This document shows, one piece after another, positions 44,422-52,846 of a DNA stretch of 64,000 bases. Position 1 is the stretch's first letter; each line of letters opens with the position of its first letter. The notes under the pieces were generated by a model. The model saw only the letters and a program-made list of their open reading frames with translations. It had not been told where the DNA came from and searched no databases. Source of the stretch: Henriciella sp. (GTDB taxonomy: Bacteria > Pseudomonadota > Alphaproteobacteria > Caulobacterales > Hyphomonadaceae); the NCBI GenBank assembly GCA_030066975.1, contig JASJAO010000007.1:207094-271093 (forward strand), given 5' to 3'. The position numbers and the translations under genes were made by a program.

Positions 44422-44883
44422 TCAGGGTGGATCGAGACCCGCGGGGGCATAAACCTTCCCGATGCCTGCAAACAAGGGCGCTGAGAGGTCGTCGGAAACA
44501 CTCTGACCTGTCTCGGTCATTGAGCGAAGTTCAAATCCTTGGCACCCTCTATTGTGGGCGATGGCGACGCAGGGAAGATTGGTCAGCGCGCCCCGGTGAT
44601 CGCGGCGAAACAGCCCCGCGCGAACCGTGCTGAAAGCGAGGTGCTCGCACTGTTCCAATGGGCGCACATGGGTCCAGATTTGCTGCACAGTCCAGGGTTT
44701 AGGTTTGCGGGGATCATCGCCAATGGCGTAGACGACCAGATGCCCCCACCAGGTGGCAAAGACGAGCCGTTCGCGCTGATCAACCTGTTTCTGAGCCAGC
44801 AGTAACGCAATCTGCACCCACAGCCACGGCCAGAAAACCGGCGCGCAGTCGTCAAACAGATCGCGGTAACGCTCAAAAATCAT
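44422..44883 (-). CDS. Hypothetical protein, Trp-rich
   Basis: About 153 residues of unknown family. The N-terminal segment (APVFWPWLWVQIALLLAQ) is hydrophobic and aromatic but too short to call a membrane anchor with confidence. The rest is mixed and rich in His, Arg and Trp. The ATG at 44883 is one option; an in-frame ATG at 44913 adds ten residues, and neither has a clear ribosome site. It faces the aromatic operon tail-to-tail. I cannot assign a role. Confidence 0.5.
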   Translation of the reverse strand: MIFERYRDLFDDCAPVFWPWLWVQIALLLAQKQVDQRERLVFATWWGHLVVYAIGDDPRKPKPWTVQQIWTHVRPLEQCEHLAFSTVRAGLFRRDHRGALTNLPCVAIAHNRGCQGFELRSMTETGQSVSDDLSAPLFAGIGKVYAPAGLDPP

Positions 44884-45079
44884 GGCGCTAGTAGACACCC
44901 GTTTTTTCGGCATAGGATTGTTTTACGTCTATCCAGCAAGGACGAGTCGCCAACGCGGTGCCAGCCTTGGGATTGGACGGGACTTCAGCGCGCTCAATCC
45001 GGGGGATTGGTGTTGGTTCGCGGCGGTGGGACGGACGGGGATGCCTTCTAAATCGTCGCCCGACTAAGTCGGTAGCGCG

Positions 45080-45901
45080 CTATTTCTCGCTTACTCGTTT
45101 GTACAGCTCATCCCAAGTTTGGGCTTCCACCGCCTCTACCGTGTAGCAATGAGCAACGTAGTCTTCGTGGCCATAGGTGAATTTTAACCTAGGTTGAAGC
45201 TGTAGAGGTGACGTCGGTACATTTGGCAACATGTAAACGCGAAAAGCGATAGCGTTCTGTTGGCCAATAAAGCTATCGGCCTCAACCGGAACTCCGTCTT
45301 CCGTGCATCCAGAGTAGTACTGGAAAATTTCATTTGCCTTCTCAGCCGCTTCTGAAGGCGACGCGCCTTCGACCGACGCCCAGACCTCGAAAATTGTCCA
45401 CTCCTCGACTTGTCCTTGAAGCGGTTCGGTAATGTAGGCGTTCAGATCAGCGTTATAGTTGTGCTCTCGGATGGTGACTGCGGATAGATCCAGGTCGGGA
45501 CCACTGGTCTGATTCCAAATCCAATCCTTTCCCAACTCGAAATCGTAGTTTTCGTAAGCACCTGCAGAGAGCTTCAGTGTAAAAGCACTCGTCTCAGGAC
45601 CGACTTTGCCCTGTTTGAGTGCTTCCCAGATCGATACGCGTTCGAATCCTGACCTGCTAGCAGTCGGTAGAAGGTGCTCGGCCAACAACTCAATCAGAGA
45701 GAGGTTTCGCAGGGTTCGATCGGTTTCACCCGGCTCGAATTCAACTTCCAACACCAGTTGGGCTTTGCCGAACAGGGGTTGCGTGGTGATAAACTCCGAA
45801 TCGACCAATCGCTCACCAGTGTTAAGCGTATACGGCTCTGAGTGCGCCAGAACACAGCCGAATCCAAGAAATAGGACGATAGTGGTCAGCAGGGGTTTCA
45901 T
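45080..45901 (-). CDS. Hypothetical exported protein
   Basis: About 273 residues with a clear N-terminal signal peptide (LLTTIVLFLGFGCVLAHS) and no recognised domain. The mature part has scattered acidic residues and a few cysteines (SGCTEDG and AHCYTVE), possibly a disulfide. Its GC content is visibly lower than that of its neighbours, which suggests recent acquisition. The ATG at 45901 begins the signal peptide; a TTG nine codons earlier is possible. It stands alone between the gentisate and extradiol gene groups and has no evident partner. Confidence 0.6.
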   Translation of the reverse strand: MKPLLTTIVLFLGFGCVLAHSEPYTLNTGERLVDSEFITTQPLFGKAQLVLEVEFEPGETDRTLRNLSLIELLAEHLLPTASRSGFERVSIWEALKQGKVGPETSAFTLKLSAGAYENYDFELGKDWIWNQTSGPDLDLSAVTIREHNYNADLNAYITEPLQGQVEEWTIFEVWASVEGASPSEAAEKANEIFQYYSGCTEDGVPVEADSFIGQQNAIAFRVYMLPNVPTSPLQLQPRLKFTYGHEDYVAHCYTVEAVEAQTWDELYKRVSEK

Positions 45902-46062
45902 CTCCGAAATTTGGAGAATGAAAGTCAATCAATCAACTATATTTATGAAGTTCGGCTTGAACTTTGAACTCAATATGGTTGCGATTGGATCTATGGATCC
46001 GATTTGTACTGCTCGCTTCGAACCGCAGCCACTTGAGGGAATGATACTTCTCCCAACCCATC

Positions 46063-47076
46063 CTAAGTCCAGGAAATGAACCCGTTCGCTGTCCCGGTCC
46101 CCGCTTCAGAGCGATAACAGGATTGGTAGTCGATAATCTCGCCGGAGAGCTCCGTCTCGAACAGGGCCCCTGCCGCTGAGATCCAGTTCTTCAGCTCCGA
46201 CGTGCCGGACTGGAAATAGCTTTCATCGATTGAGGTGAGATAGTCGACATCGCGCGCCTGAATAGCGGCCATGAATTTGGCGTCGAAGTCCTCATCGATG
46301 ACAAAATGGCTCATGCCGCCGGAGCCGACGACAGCAACGCGTTTGTCCGGCTCCCAGGCTTTGATGGCGCGCGCGACGGTGCGGCCGAAATTGAAACAGC
46401 GCTTGGCCGTCGGCTGGTTCGGCGGGAAGAAAGTGTTGGTGATCAGCGGCAGGACGGGCGTCACATTCTGCTTCATGATGCGGATCAGGATGAAGCCGAA
46501 GGCGTGCGAGATGCCGCTCGACCAATGGCCTTCATGGCGCGGTACCTCAGTCGATTGCGCAACATCAAATTCGGCGTCCATCAGCTCCTTGATTGCCATT
46601 TTGCCAAGCTCCGGCATGCCGGGATAGTCGGTATAGACCGGCGGCTTACAGCCCCATTCGGCTTCCTTGATGCCGGGCGGGGCTTTCTGTTCCTGTTCCG
46701 GCGTTGGCGGCTCACCATAGTACGTATCGCCATGATAGACCGTGAAGGCAGGCATCACCGTTTCGAGGAACAGTTCGCGCTGATCATTGCCGAAGATGAT
46801 TGTCGCGTCCGGGGCCACCTCTTCAAATGTTGTCGCCAGCTTTTCGATCGCGACCTGGCAGGCAGCATGACGTTTGGTGCGCTCTTCCAGCGTGCATTTT
46901 TCGGCGAGATTCTCATCCGCGCGCAGCTTGGTCAGGCCTTCAAAGTCATAGGGTGTGCCGCGATAGAAGAGGCGTTTATTCTTATGGTCAGCCGGCAGGC
47001 GCATCAGCCATTGTTCCGGCGTTGTCGACAGCGTCGGCCCGTGCGTGGCCCATAGGCCGAGAACAATTTTGGCCAT
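46063..47076 (-). CDS. LigB-type extradiol ring-cleavage dioxygenase
   Basis: A 337-residue class III extradiol dioxygenase. It has the N-terminal iron histidine (LWATHGP), the base histidine in GISHAFGF and the C-terminal segment VVGSGGMSHFVIDEDFD. The usual second histidine motif reads FGNDQR in this protein, so the second iron ligand is not obvious. The family includes protocatechuate 4,5-dioxygenase LigB and gallate dioxygenase. No separate LigA-like small subunit gene is adjacent. It lies 14 bases after the LigJ-like gene, in the same operon. AAGGAGAAGG precedes the ATG. Confidence 0.86.
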   Translation of the reverse strand: MAKIVLGLWATHGPTLSTTPEQWLMRLPADHKNKRLFYRGTPYDFEGLTKLRADENLAEKCTLEERTKRHAACQVAIEKLATTFEEVAPDATIIFGNDQRELFLETVMPAFTVYHGDTYYGEPPTPEQEQKAPPGIKEAEWGCKPPVYTDYPGMPELGKMAIKELMDAEFDVAQSTEVPRHEGHWSSGISHAFGFILIRIMKQNVTPVLPLITNTFFPPNQPTAKRCFNFGRTVARAIKAWEPDKRVAVVGSGGMSHFVIDEDFDAKFMAAIQARDVDYLTSIDESYFQSGTSELKNWISAAGALFETELSGEIIDYQSCYRSEAGTGTANGFISWT

Positions 47077-47090
47077 GGCCGCCTTCTCCT

Positions 47091-48092
47091 TTAAGTTATG
47101 TTGAAGACCTTGCGGGCATTGTCTTCAAAGATCATTTTTTTATCTGCCTCAGACAGCCACTCAATACGGTCGACATTGGGTTTGAGATCATCACAAAGGA
47201 CGCCTGTCTCCGGGTCCTCGATTGAGCCGACGCCGGGGCATTCGGCGCCGAACAACAGACGCTCCGGCCCCACCGTTTTGACCAGCAGTTCCAGCGCGTC
47301 CTGCGTGTAAAGCACGGTGTCGAAGTAAAGCAGCTGCAGCTTGTCGCGCAGGCGCGTGCCGCCGCGGCGCAGGCTGGGTGCATCGAACCGGCCAAGCTGG
47401 TACGGGATCGCCCCGCCACCATGCGATACGACCACTTTCAGATCGGGGAAATCGTCAAACACGGCGGAGTTGAGCAGGCCGAGCACAGCGGCTGTTTCCT
47501 CATTGATAAGGTGCAGGGAGTAGTTCACCCGCTCCGACCGCGACGACGTGCCGTGAATATGCGCCGGGACATCCAGCTCACACAGCTTCTCATAGAGCGG
47601 ATACCAATAGCGGTCGCCGAGCGGCGGGGCTTCCTCGACGCCATTCTCGAACGGATCGGGGTTCAGGAGACAGCCCTTGAACCCGAGCTGTTTGATACAA
47701 CGCTCCAGCTCCGGAAACACGCCTTCAATCGGCGCGCCCGCAACCTGTGGCAGGCTGGCAATGCCGATGAATTTGTTTGGGAACATCTGGCACTGGCGAT
47801 AGATGATATTGTGGCATTCCTCGGCGAACCAGTGGACCAGCTTGCCCGGCTTTTCCGAATGCATCAGCTGGAACGGCCGAGGGCTGATCAGCTGCATGTC
47901 GGTTTTGACTTTGTCGAGATACTCCAGATGCCCATGCGCGCAGATTTCCGGCTTGTTCAGCGCCGCCAGGATCTGCTCATCGGTCACATTCACCTTGCCG
48001 CGCCCATGCGCGCCGCGATGTGAGACCAGCTTGGCCTTATAGGCCCAAAGCTCAGCTGGTGCACTGACATGGCCGTGACAATCAATGATCAT
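47091..48092 (-). CDS. Amidohydrolase family protein, 4-oxalomesaconate hydratase (LigJ)-like
   Basis: A 333-residue amidohydrolase-2 barrel. It has the metal start motif IIDCHGHVSAP, the barrel histidines in PAHIHGTSS and VVVSHGGGAIPY, and an acid in FGAECPG near residue 290. The length and the segments around NPDPFENG and the C-terminal IEDPETGVLCDDLKP closely resemble LigJ, the hydratase after extradiol cleavage of protocatechuate or gallate. RraA-family aldolases, the next step of that route, are encoded 7 kb away. First gene of the operon with the dioxygenase; a MarR-type operator lies upstream. Confidence 0.84.
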   Translation of the reverse strand: MIIDCHGHVSAPAELWAYKAKLVSHRGAHGRGKVNVTDEQILAALNKPEICAHGHLEYLDKVKTDMQLISPRPFQLMHSEKPGKLVHWFAEECHNIIYRQCQMFPNKFIGIASLPQVAGAPIEGVFPELERCIKQLGFKGCLLNPDPFENGVEEAPPLGDRYWYPLYEKLCELDVPAHIHGTSSRSERVNYSLHLINEETAAVLGLLNSAVFDDFPDLKVVVSHGGGAIPYQLGRFDAPSLRRGGTRLRDKLQLLYFDTVLYTQDALELLVKTVGPERLLFGAECPGVGSIEDPETGVLCDDLKPNVDRIEWLSEADKKMIFEDNARKVFNIT

Positions 48093-48149
48093 AGACTGGT
48101 GCCCCTTATCCTCTAACCCCTAAAGCTATAACCAGCATTAGGGATAAAG

Positions 48150-48175
48150 AAAATAGTCAGACATCTTTCTATTTT
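48150..48175. promoter_or_regulatory. AGAYRTCT operator between ligJ-like gene and marR
   Basis: AAAATAG-N12-CTATTTT, with the core AGACATCT inside, forms an extended dyad in the marR/ligJ-like divergent region. Read on the other strand it gives AAGATGTCTGACTATTTT, which is repeated almost base for base at 50095-50112. Probably the autoregulatory MarR site. Confidence 0.7.
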
Positions 48176-48266
48176 CGTAACCTGACCTTATCCGGCGGCT
48201 CGTATTGTCAATTCGGCCCCGCTCCGCCACAACAAGCCCTCAACAACCGAGACAGATCAGAAGCCT

Positions 48267-48767
48267 ATGAAAAGACAGACTGAAATCGACAATGATCAGT
48301 TTCGCGCCCTCTACAGCCGCCCCGGTTTTCTAATTCGCCGCGCACATCAGATTTCAATGGCGCAGTTTCTCGGCGAAACGGCTGAATTCGATATCACGCC
48401 GTCACAATTCGGCGCCCTGTTTGTCATCGAGAAAGTTCCGGGCATTGATCAGATCGGCCTTGCCCAATTGGTGGGATTCGACCGATCCACCGCGGCGCTT
48501 GTCTCCAGCAAGTTGGAGACCAAGGGCCTGATCAAGTCGCAAATGTCGGAAGAAGATCGACGCCGTAAAGTCCTCGCGCTCACCGCAGAGGGCAAGAAGA
48601 TGTTGAAAAAACTCGCCGAACCAACGCGGCGCGCGCAGGAAGAGGTGCTGTCAGCGTTCACGGAAAAAGAAGCCACGACGTTTCTGCGGCTGCTCAACAA
48701 ATACGTTTCGGCGAACAATGAGACGACGCGCACCCCGATCCGGCCAAAGCGTACGCAGAAACGCTAA
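48267..48767 (+). CDS. MarR family transcriptional regulator
   Basis: A 166-residue winged-helix protein. The DNA-binding region (IGLAQLVGFDRSTAALVSSKLETKGLIK, then the wing EEDRRRKVLALT) is typical MarR. N- and C-terminal helices would form the dimer and ligand pocket. MarR proteins of aromatic clusters usually repress until the substrate or a CoA ester binds. It is divergent from the LigJ-like gene and overlaps the end of the convergent Rieske gene by four bases. I infer that it controls the AGAYRTCT sites in four nearby regions. Confidence 0.92.
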   Translation: MKRQTEIDNDQFRALYSRPGFLIRRAHQISMAQFLGETAEFDITPSQFGALFVIEKVPGIDQIGLAQLVGFDRSTAALVSSKLETKGLIKSQMSEEDRRRKVLALTAEGKKMLKKLAEPTRRAQEEVLSAFTEKEATTFLRLLNKYVSANNETTRTPIRPKRTQKR

Positions 48768-50056
48768 CGCGTAATCGGCGGGGCGCCGTCATTCCAACCG
48801 GCCCGATAGTCATTGATCACGGCTAGCCAGTCCGCCTCGTTCGGTGTCAGCATGAAGCCAGAGCGGATGCTTTGATAGACTTCCGGCGTCTCAACCCCAG
48901 GCGGCGCAGCGCCCTCCTCAGCTAGTGCTTTGGCCGCCTTCATCATCCGTCGCCGCGACAGCATGATCATTCGATCGCTTGAGCCAAGATGCTCGCGCGT
49001 GCGATCCTGGATCGGCCCCATGCTCTCGGTGATGGCCTGATCCTGCAGCGGAATGCCATTGATCCCGGTATAATTCGGGCGCGAGCGATCCATGCCATAA
49101 TCGTTCGACTTGTTCTCCGCAATCCGCCAGCGGCCCAGCCAATCGGTTGTGTTCGGCAGATAGGTCCAGCCAACTGTTCCACCAGACAACGGTTTGCCGT
49201 CTTTATCCTTGGTCAGGGTCACGTCCCCGCTCTTGATCTCGATCAGCCAGGTATGGTGATCATCCGCTGGGACCCAGGCGCGCAGGTGCGTCGCGCCGCT
49301 GTCAAAGTCGAATGGCGGCGTCATCGTGAAGAAAGGCAGCATGAACTGCCCGACCCGGTGATAGGTCTCGCTCTCGCCCGCCGGACGATAGGCGTCATAC
49401 ATCGTCCCATACCGCGTCTCGACAATCTCATAGCGCGGGGCAAGATCGAGATGGCGATAATAATTGATCGAGCCTTTTTCGAAATTATCTGCCGACACGC
49501 CGCCCAGATGCAGGAAGCCGACATGCGCGGTGTCGATGTCGCCTTCCAGCGCCTGCAGCCAGTTACACTCTCGCAAAGCAATCGAGACGTCGCAGCTCTC
49601 TTCGCTGCGCCGGTTCACGTCAAACTCCGGGAACGGCGGCGGCGTTTCGCGGGTGCCCATATACACCCAGACCAGGCCGTTGACCTCACGGGTTTTCAGC
49701 GCTTTCAGGCGGATCGAAGCCGGGATCGCTTCATGAGGTTCGCTCGGCCGGTCAACACACTTGCCGTGCCGGTCGAACTTCCAGCCATGATAGACACAGC
49801 GTATGCCCTCGTCCTCATTGCGCCCGAAGAACAGCGAAGCACAGCGATGCGCGCAGAAATGATCAACAATCCCGACCTCGCCAGAGCCGGTCCGAAACGC
49901 GACAAAATCCTCGCACAACAGGCGCAGGCGGACCGGGTCGCCATCGGCGACCAGCTCGTCTGATCGCATCGCCGGGAACCAGTATTGGCGCATCAGTTCG
50001 CCCATCGGCGTGCCGGGGCCCGTCTGTGTCAGAAATTCATTCTCTTCTTGGCGCAT
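48764..50056 (-). CDS. Rieske non-haem iron oxygenase, phthalate-dioxygenase type (second)
   Basis: A 430-residue oxygenase with Rieske ligands Cys68-x-His70 and Cys87-x-x-His90 (CAHRC, CVYHGW) and the mononuclear iron motif in GDIDTAHVGFLH. It is closest to phthalate 4,5-dioxygenase and related demethylases. It has a strong GGGGAGG site. It is divergent from the molybdenum hydroxylase operon, with a MarR-type operator in the shared region. No reductase is adjacent. It differs clearly from the Rieske gene at 35337 and probably takes another aromatic intermediate. Confidence 0.9.
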   Translation of the reverse strand: MRQEENEFLTQTGPGTPMGELMRQYWFPAMRSDELVADGDPVRLRLLCEDFVAFRTGSGEVGIVDHFCAHRCASLFFGRNEDEGIRCVYHGWKFDRHGKCVDRPSEPHEAIPASIRLKALKTREVNGLVWVYMGTRETPPPFPEFDVNRRSEESCDVSIALRECNWLQALEGDIDTAHVGFLHLGGVSADNFEKGSINYYRHLDLAPRYEIVETRYGTMYDAYRPAGESETYHRVGQFMLPFFTMTPPFDFDSGATHLRAWVPADDHHTWLIEIKSGDVTLTKDKDGKPLSGGTVGWTYLPNTTDWLGRWRIAENKSNDYGMDRSRPNYTGINGIPLQDQAITESMGPIQDRTREHLGSSDRMIMLSRRRMMKAAKALAEEGAAPPGVETPEVYQSIRSGFMLTPNEADWLAVINDYRAGWNDGAPPITR

Positions 50057-50093
50057 CGCGACCTCCCCTACTCGACCAGACGAAAAATATTCG

Positions 50094-50112
50094 TAAGATG
50101 TCTGTCTATTTT
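50094..50112. promoter_or_regulatory. AGAYRTCT operator between Rieske oxygenase and molybdenum hydroxylase genes
   Basis: TAAGATGTCTGTCTATTTT differs by a single base over 18 from the reverse complement of the site next to marR. It lies 40 bases upstream of the Rieske start and about 70 from the hydroxylase small-subunit start. Confidence 0.7.
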
Positions 50113-50180
50113 AGCGCGATCGCCAGTAACTTTACAACGGCTTTCTTTGACAGACACCTCGGCTCAGGGAACATAGACAG

Positions 50181-50639
50181 ATGACCCGTTTCAAACTCAA
50201 TGGACAGCCTGTCACGGTTGAGGCCGATGAAGACACCCAACTGCTTTGGGTCCTGCGCGATCATCTCGGCCTCACGGGTACGAAGTATGGCTGCGGCGCA
50301 GCCCAGTGCGGGGCCTGCACGGTCCATATAGATGGGATCGCCAGCTATGCCTGCATTACGCCGTTGCTCGCGGTTGAAGGTACCGAGGTGACGACGATCG
50401 AGGGCCTGTCGGAGACCGGTGATCATCCGGTACAAAAAGCCTGGGTCGCTGAAGACGTGCCGCAATGCGGCTATTGCCAGTCCGGCCAGATCATGCGCGC
50501 AGCCGCCCTGCTCGCTGAAAACCCAACCCCAACACGTGAAGAAATCAGCCAGACGATGCGCGCCAATCTCTGCCGCTGTGGCACTTATGGCCGCATCGTC
50601 AAGGCGGTCGAGCGCGCGGCCAATGAGGGCGACCAATGA
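50181..50639 (+). CDS. Molybdenum hydroxylase small [2Fe-2S] subunit (IorA-like)
   Basis: A 152-residue subunit with the plant-ferredoxin cluster ([17 protein letters not shown]) and the second cluster of the xanthine oxidase family ([20 protein letters not shown]). It passes electrons from the molybdenum site. It lacks its own signal peptide, so it probably leaves the cytoplasm bound to the Tat-targeted large subunit. Its stop overlaps the large-subunit start by four bases. Confidence 0.92.
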   Translation: MTRFKLNGQPVTVEADEDTQLLWVLRDHLGLTGTKYGCGAAQCGACTVHIDGIASYACITPLLAVEGTEVTTIEGLSETGDHPVQKAWVAEDVPQCGYCQSGQIMRAAALLAENPTPTREEISQTMRANLCRCGTYGRIVKAVERAANEGDQ

Positions 50640-52837
50640 GCGATCTCGCTCTTTCCCGACGCGGCGTCCTTAAAGGCGCTAGCGGCCTCACTGTGATGAT
50701 GCTGGCGGGCGGCGGTCTGGTCGCCTGTACGCCAGAGCAGGCCGAGACGCATCTCACCACTGCCTCGCCCAGCGCCTGGCTGATGATCGCCTCAGACGAC
50801 ACGGTCACCATCATGTTTGGCGCCACAGAAATCGGTCAGGGCGGTATGACGGCGCTGCCACTGATCGTTGCTGAAGAACTCGACGCCGACTGGTCAAAGG
50901 TGAAAGTCGAACAGGTCCACAGCGCTGACCCGACATTCGGCAATCCGATTTTTGGCGGTGATCAATCGACCGTCGCCAGCCTCACCGTCCAGGGCTATTT
51001 CGACACGCTGCGTAAAGCGGGCGCGCTCGCGCGACGCGTCCTCATCTATACCGCCGCGGCGCATTGGGGCGTGCCGCCGGAAGAGATTACCACCCGGTCC
51101 GGACAGGTTCTGCACCCGTCCACTGACCGCAGCCTCAGTTTCGGCGATGTCATTACCACCGGGCCACTCACCACTGACGTTCCGGACATCACGGACGCGG
51201 ACCTGAAAGCGCCGGAAGGCTTTGAGCTGATCGGAACCGAAATAACCCGCCTCGACAGCCCGGACAAATCCACCGGGGCTGCGATCTATGCCATCGATAT
51301 TGCTTTGCCGGATATGGCCTACGCTGCCGTGCTCGCCCCGCCGGTTGAGGGAGAAACACCGATTCAAATCGGCGATACTGATGCCCGCGCGGTCAGCGGC
51401 GTGGTTGACGTCCTAACCTTGCCCGGCGGTGTGGCTGTGATCGCCGAAAAGTACGACATCGCCTTGCGCGCTCGTGATCTTCTGGACGTGACCTGGAGCG
51501 AGACCTCGCCTTTCCGGGGCGCCGACAGCCAGGCCGAAATGGCCGAGTTGACTGCCGCCTGTGAAACCACGGACACGCCCGGCGCGGTCTATGCCGAAAC
51601 GGGCGATGCGATCAGCACACTGACGCAGGCGGACACGATTATCGCGGCCACCTATCAGACCGACTATGTCTATCATGCTCAGATCGAACCACTCGCCGCC
51701 GTCGCCTCGGTTGACGCGGACGGTCAAGGCGCCGAGTTCTGGCTCGGCACGCAAAGCCAATCGAATGCGATGCGCCATGCCAGTGAGGCTCTGGACCTGC
51801 CATCTGAGAGTATCCGGCCCAATGTGACCTATTCCGGTGGCGGCTTCGGGCGGCGCCTGCACTTTGAACGCGACATTCTGCGCGACGCGCTGCTCGCCTC
51901 AAAAGCCATTGGGCGGCCGGTCAAGCTGATCTGGACCCGCGAAGATGATCTGAGGCTTGGCTGGTTCCGGCCCGCCACCGCGCAGCACCTGCGTGCGGCT
52001 TTAACGCCTGAGCGCAAGCTCGCCGCCTGGTCCCATCGCCTCGCCGCGTCCTCCATTTTGGACTTCATGGACCCGGCCCGCTGGAACCCCGAGGCGCCCC
52101 GCGACTTTCTGGTGATGAAGAATGCCGACGGCAAAGCCTATCCGGCTGAAACCTTCCGCACAGAACACATTGTCACCCCGCGCCGGGCGCGCGTTACCTC
52201 CTGGCGCGGCATCGGCACCGGCTCAAATTCCTTCGCGGTGGAAAGCTTCATCGACGAACTGGCCCATGCGAGCGGTGAGGACCCGGCGGATTTCCGGCTG
52301 CATCTGCAGTCAGAAGATGCCCGCGCCACAGGCCTGATCCGTAAAGTGATGGAGATGAGCGATTATCGCACGCCGCGCCCTGAGGGCCGCGCCATTGGCT
52401 TAGCGCTGGCCGGCTATTCCAGCTCCCTCGCCGCAGGTGTCGCCGAAGTCTCTGCTGATGAGCGCGAAGAGATCAAAGTGCACCAGGTCTGGACCGCCAT
52501 CGAATGCGGCCTCGCGGTGCATCCAGACAATGTCCGGGCCCAGATTGAAGGCGCAATCATCATGGGGCTCTCAGCCGCGCTGAAAGAGCAAGTCGTCATC
52601 CAAGGCGGCGAAGTGCAGAACACTAATTTCCATGATTACGCCATCCTGCGCGCAAATGAAGCGCCCGAGATTGAGGTCTACATCACCCCGTCGACCGCGC
52701 CGCCGACCAGCGTCGGTGAACTTGGCCTGCCCATGGTCGCGCCTGCCGTGGCGAACGCCGTTTTCAATCTGACCGGCAAACGCCTGCGCCATCTCCCCAT
52801 AACGCCCGCCCGCCTCAACGCCGCCCTTCGTGAATAG
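50636..52837 (+). CDS. Molybdenum hydroxylase large subunit (IorB-like), Tat-exported
   Basis: A 733-residue molybdopterin-binding subunit of the isoquinoline 1-oxidoreductase/aldehyde oxidase branch. The N-terminus has a twin-arginine signal with a lipobox ([10 protein letters not shown], then GLVACT). The cofactor segments include [19 protein letters not shown] and the catalytic glutamate region [13 protein letters not shown]. Such enzymes hydroxylate N-heteroaromatics or oxidise aldehydes with water as oxygen source. No cytochrome c subunit is encoded next to it, so its electron acceptor is unclear. Divergent from the second Rieske oxygenase. Confidence 0.9.
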   Translation: MSDLALSRRGVLKGASGLTVMMLAGGGLVACTPEQAETHLTTASPSAWLMIASDDTVTIMFGATEIGQGGMTALPLIVAEELDADWSKVKVEQVHSADPTFGNPIFGGDQSTVASLTVQGYFDTLRKAGALARRVLIYTAAAHWGVPPEEITTRSGQVLHPSTDRSLSFGDVITTGPLTTDVPDITDADLKAPEGFELIGTEITRLDSPDKSTGAAIYAIDIALPDMAYAAVLAPPVEGETPIQIGDTDARAVSGVVDVLTLPGGVAVIAEKYDIALRARDLLDVTWSETSPFRGADSQAEMAELTAACETTDTPGAVYAETGDAISTLTQADTIIAATYQTDYVYHAQIEPLAAVASVDADGQGAEFWLGTQSQSNAMRHASEALDLPSESIRPNVTYSGGGFGRRLHFERDILRDALLASKAIGRPVKLIWTREDDLRLGWFRPATAQHLRAALTPERKLAAWSHRLAASSILDFMDPARWNPEAPRDFLVMKNADGKAYPAETFRTEHIVTPRRARVTSWRGIGTGSNSFAVESFIDELAHASGEDPADFRLHLQSEDARATGLIRKVMEMSDYRTPRPEGRAIGLALAGYSSSLAAGVAEVSADEREEIKVHQVWTAIECGLAVHPDNVRAQIEGAIIMGLSAALKEQVVIQGGEVQNTNFHDYAILRANEAPEIEVYITPSTAPPTSVGELGLPMVAPAVANAVFNLTGKRLRHLPITPARLNAALRE

Positions 52838-52846
52838 GATATCGTT

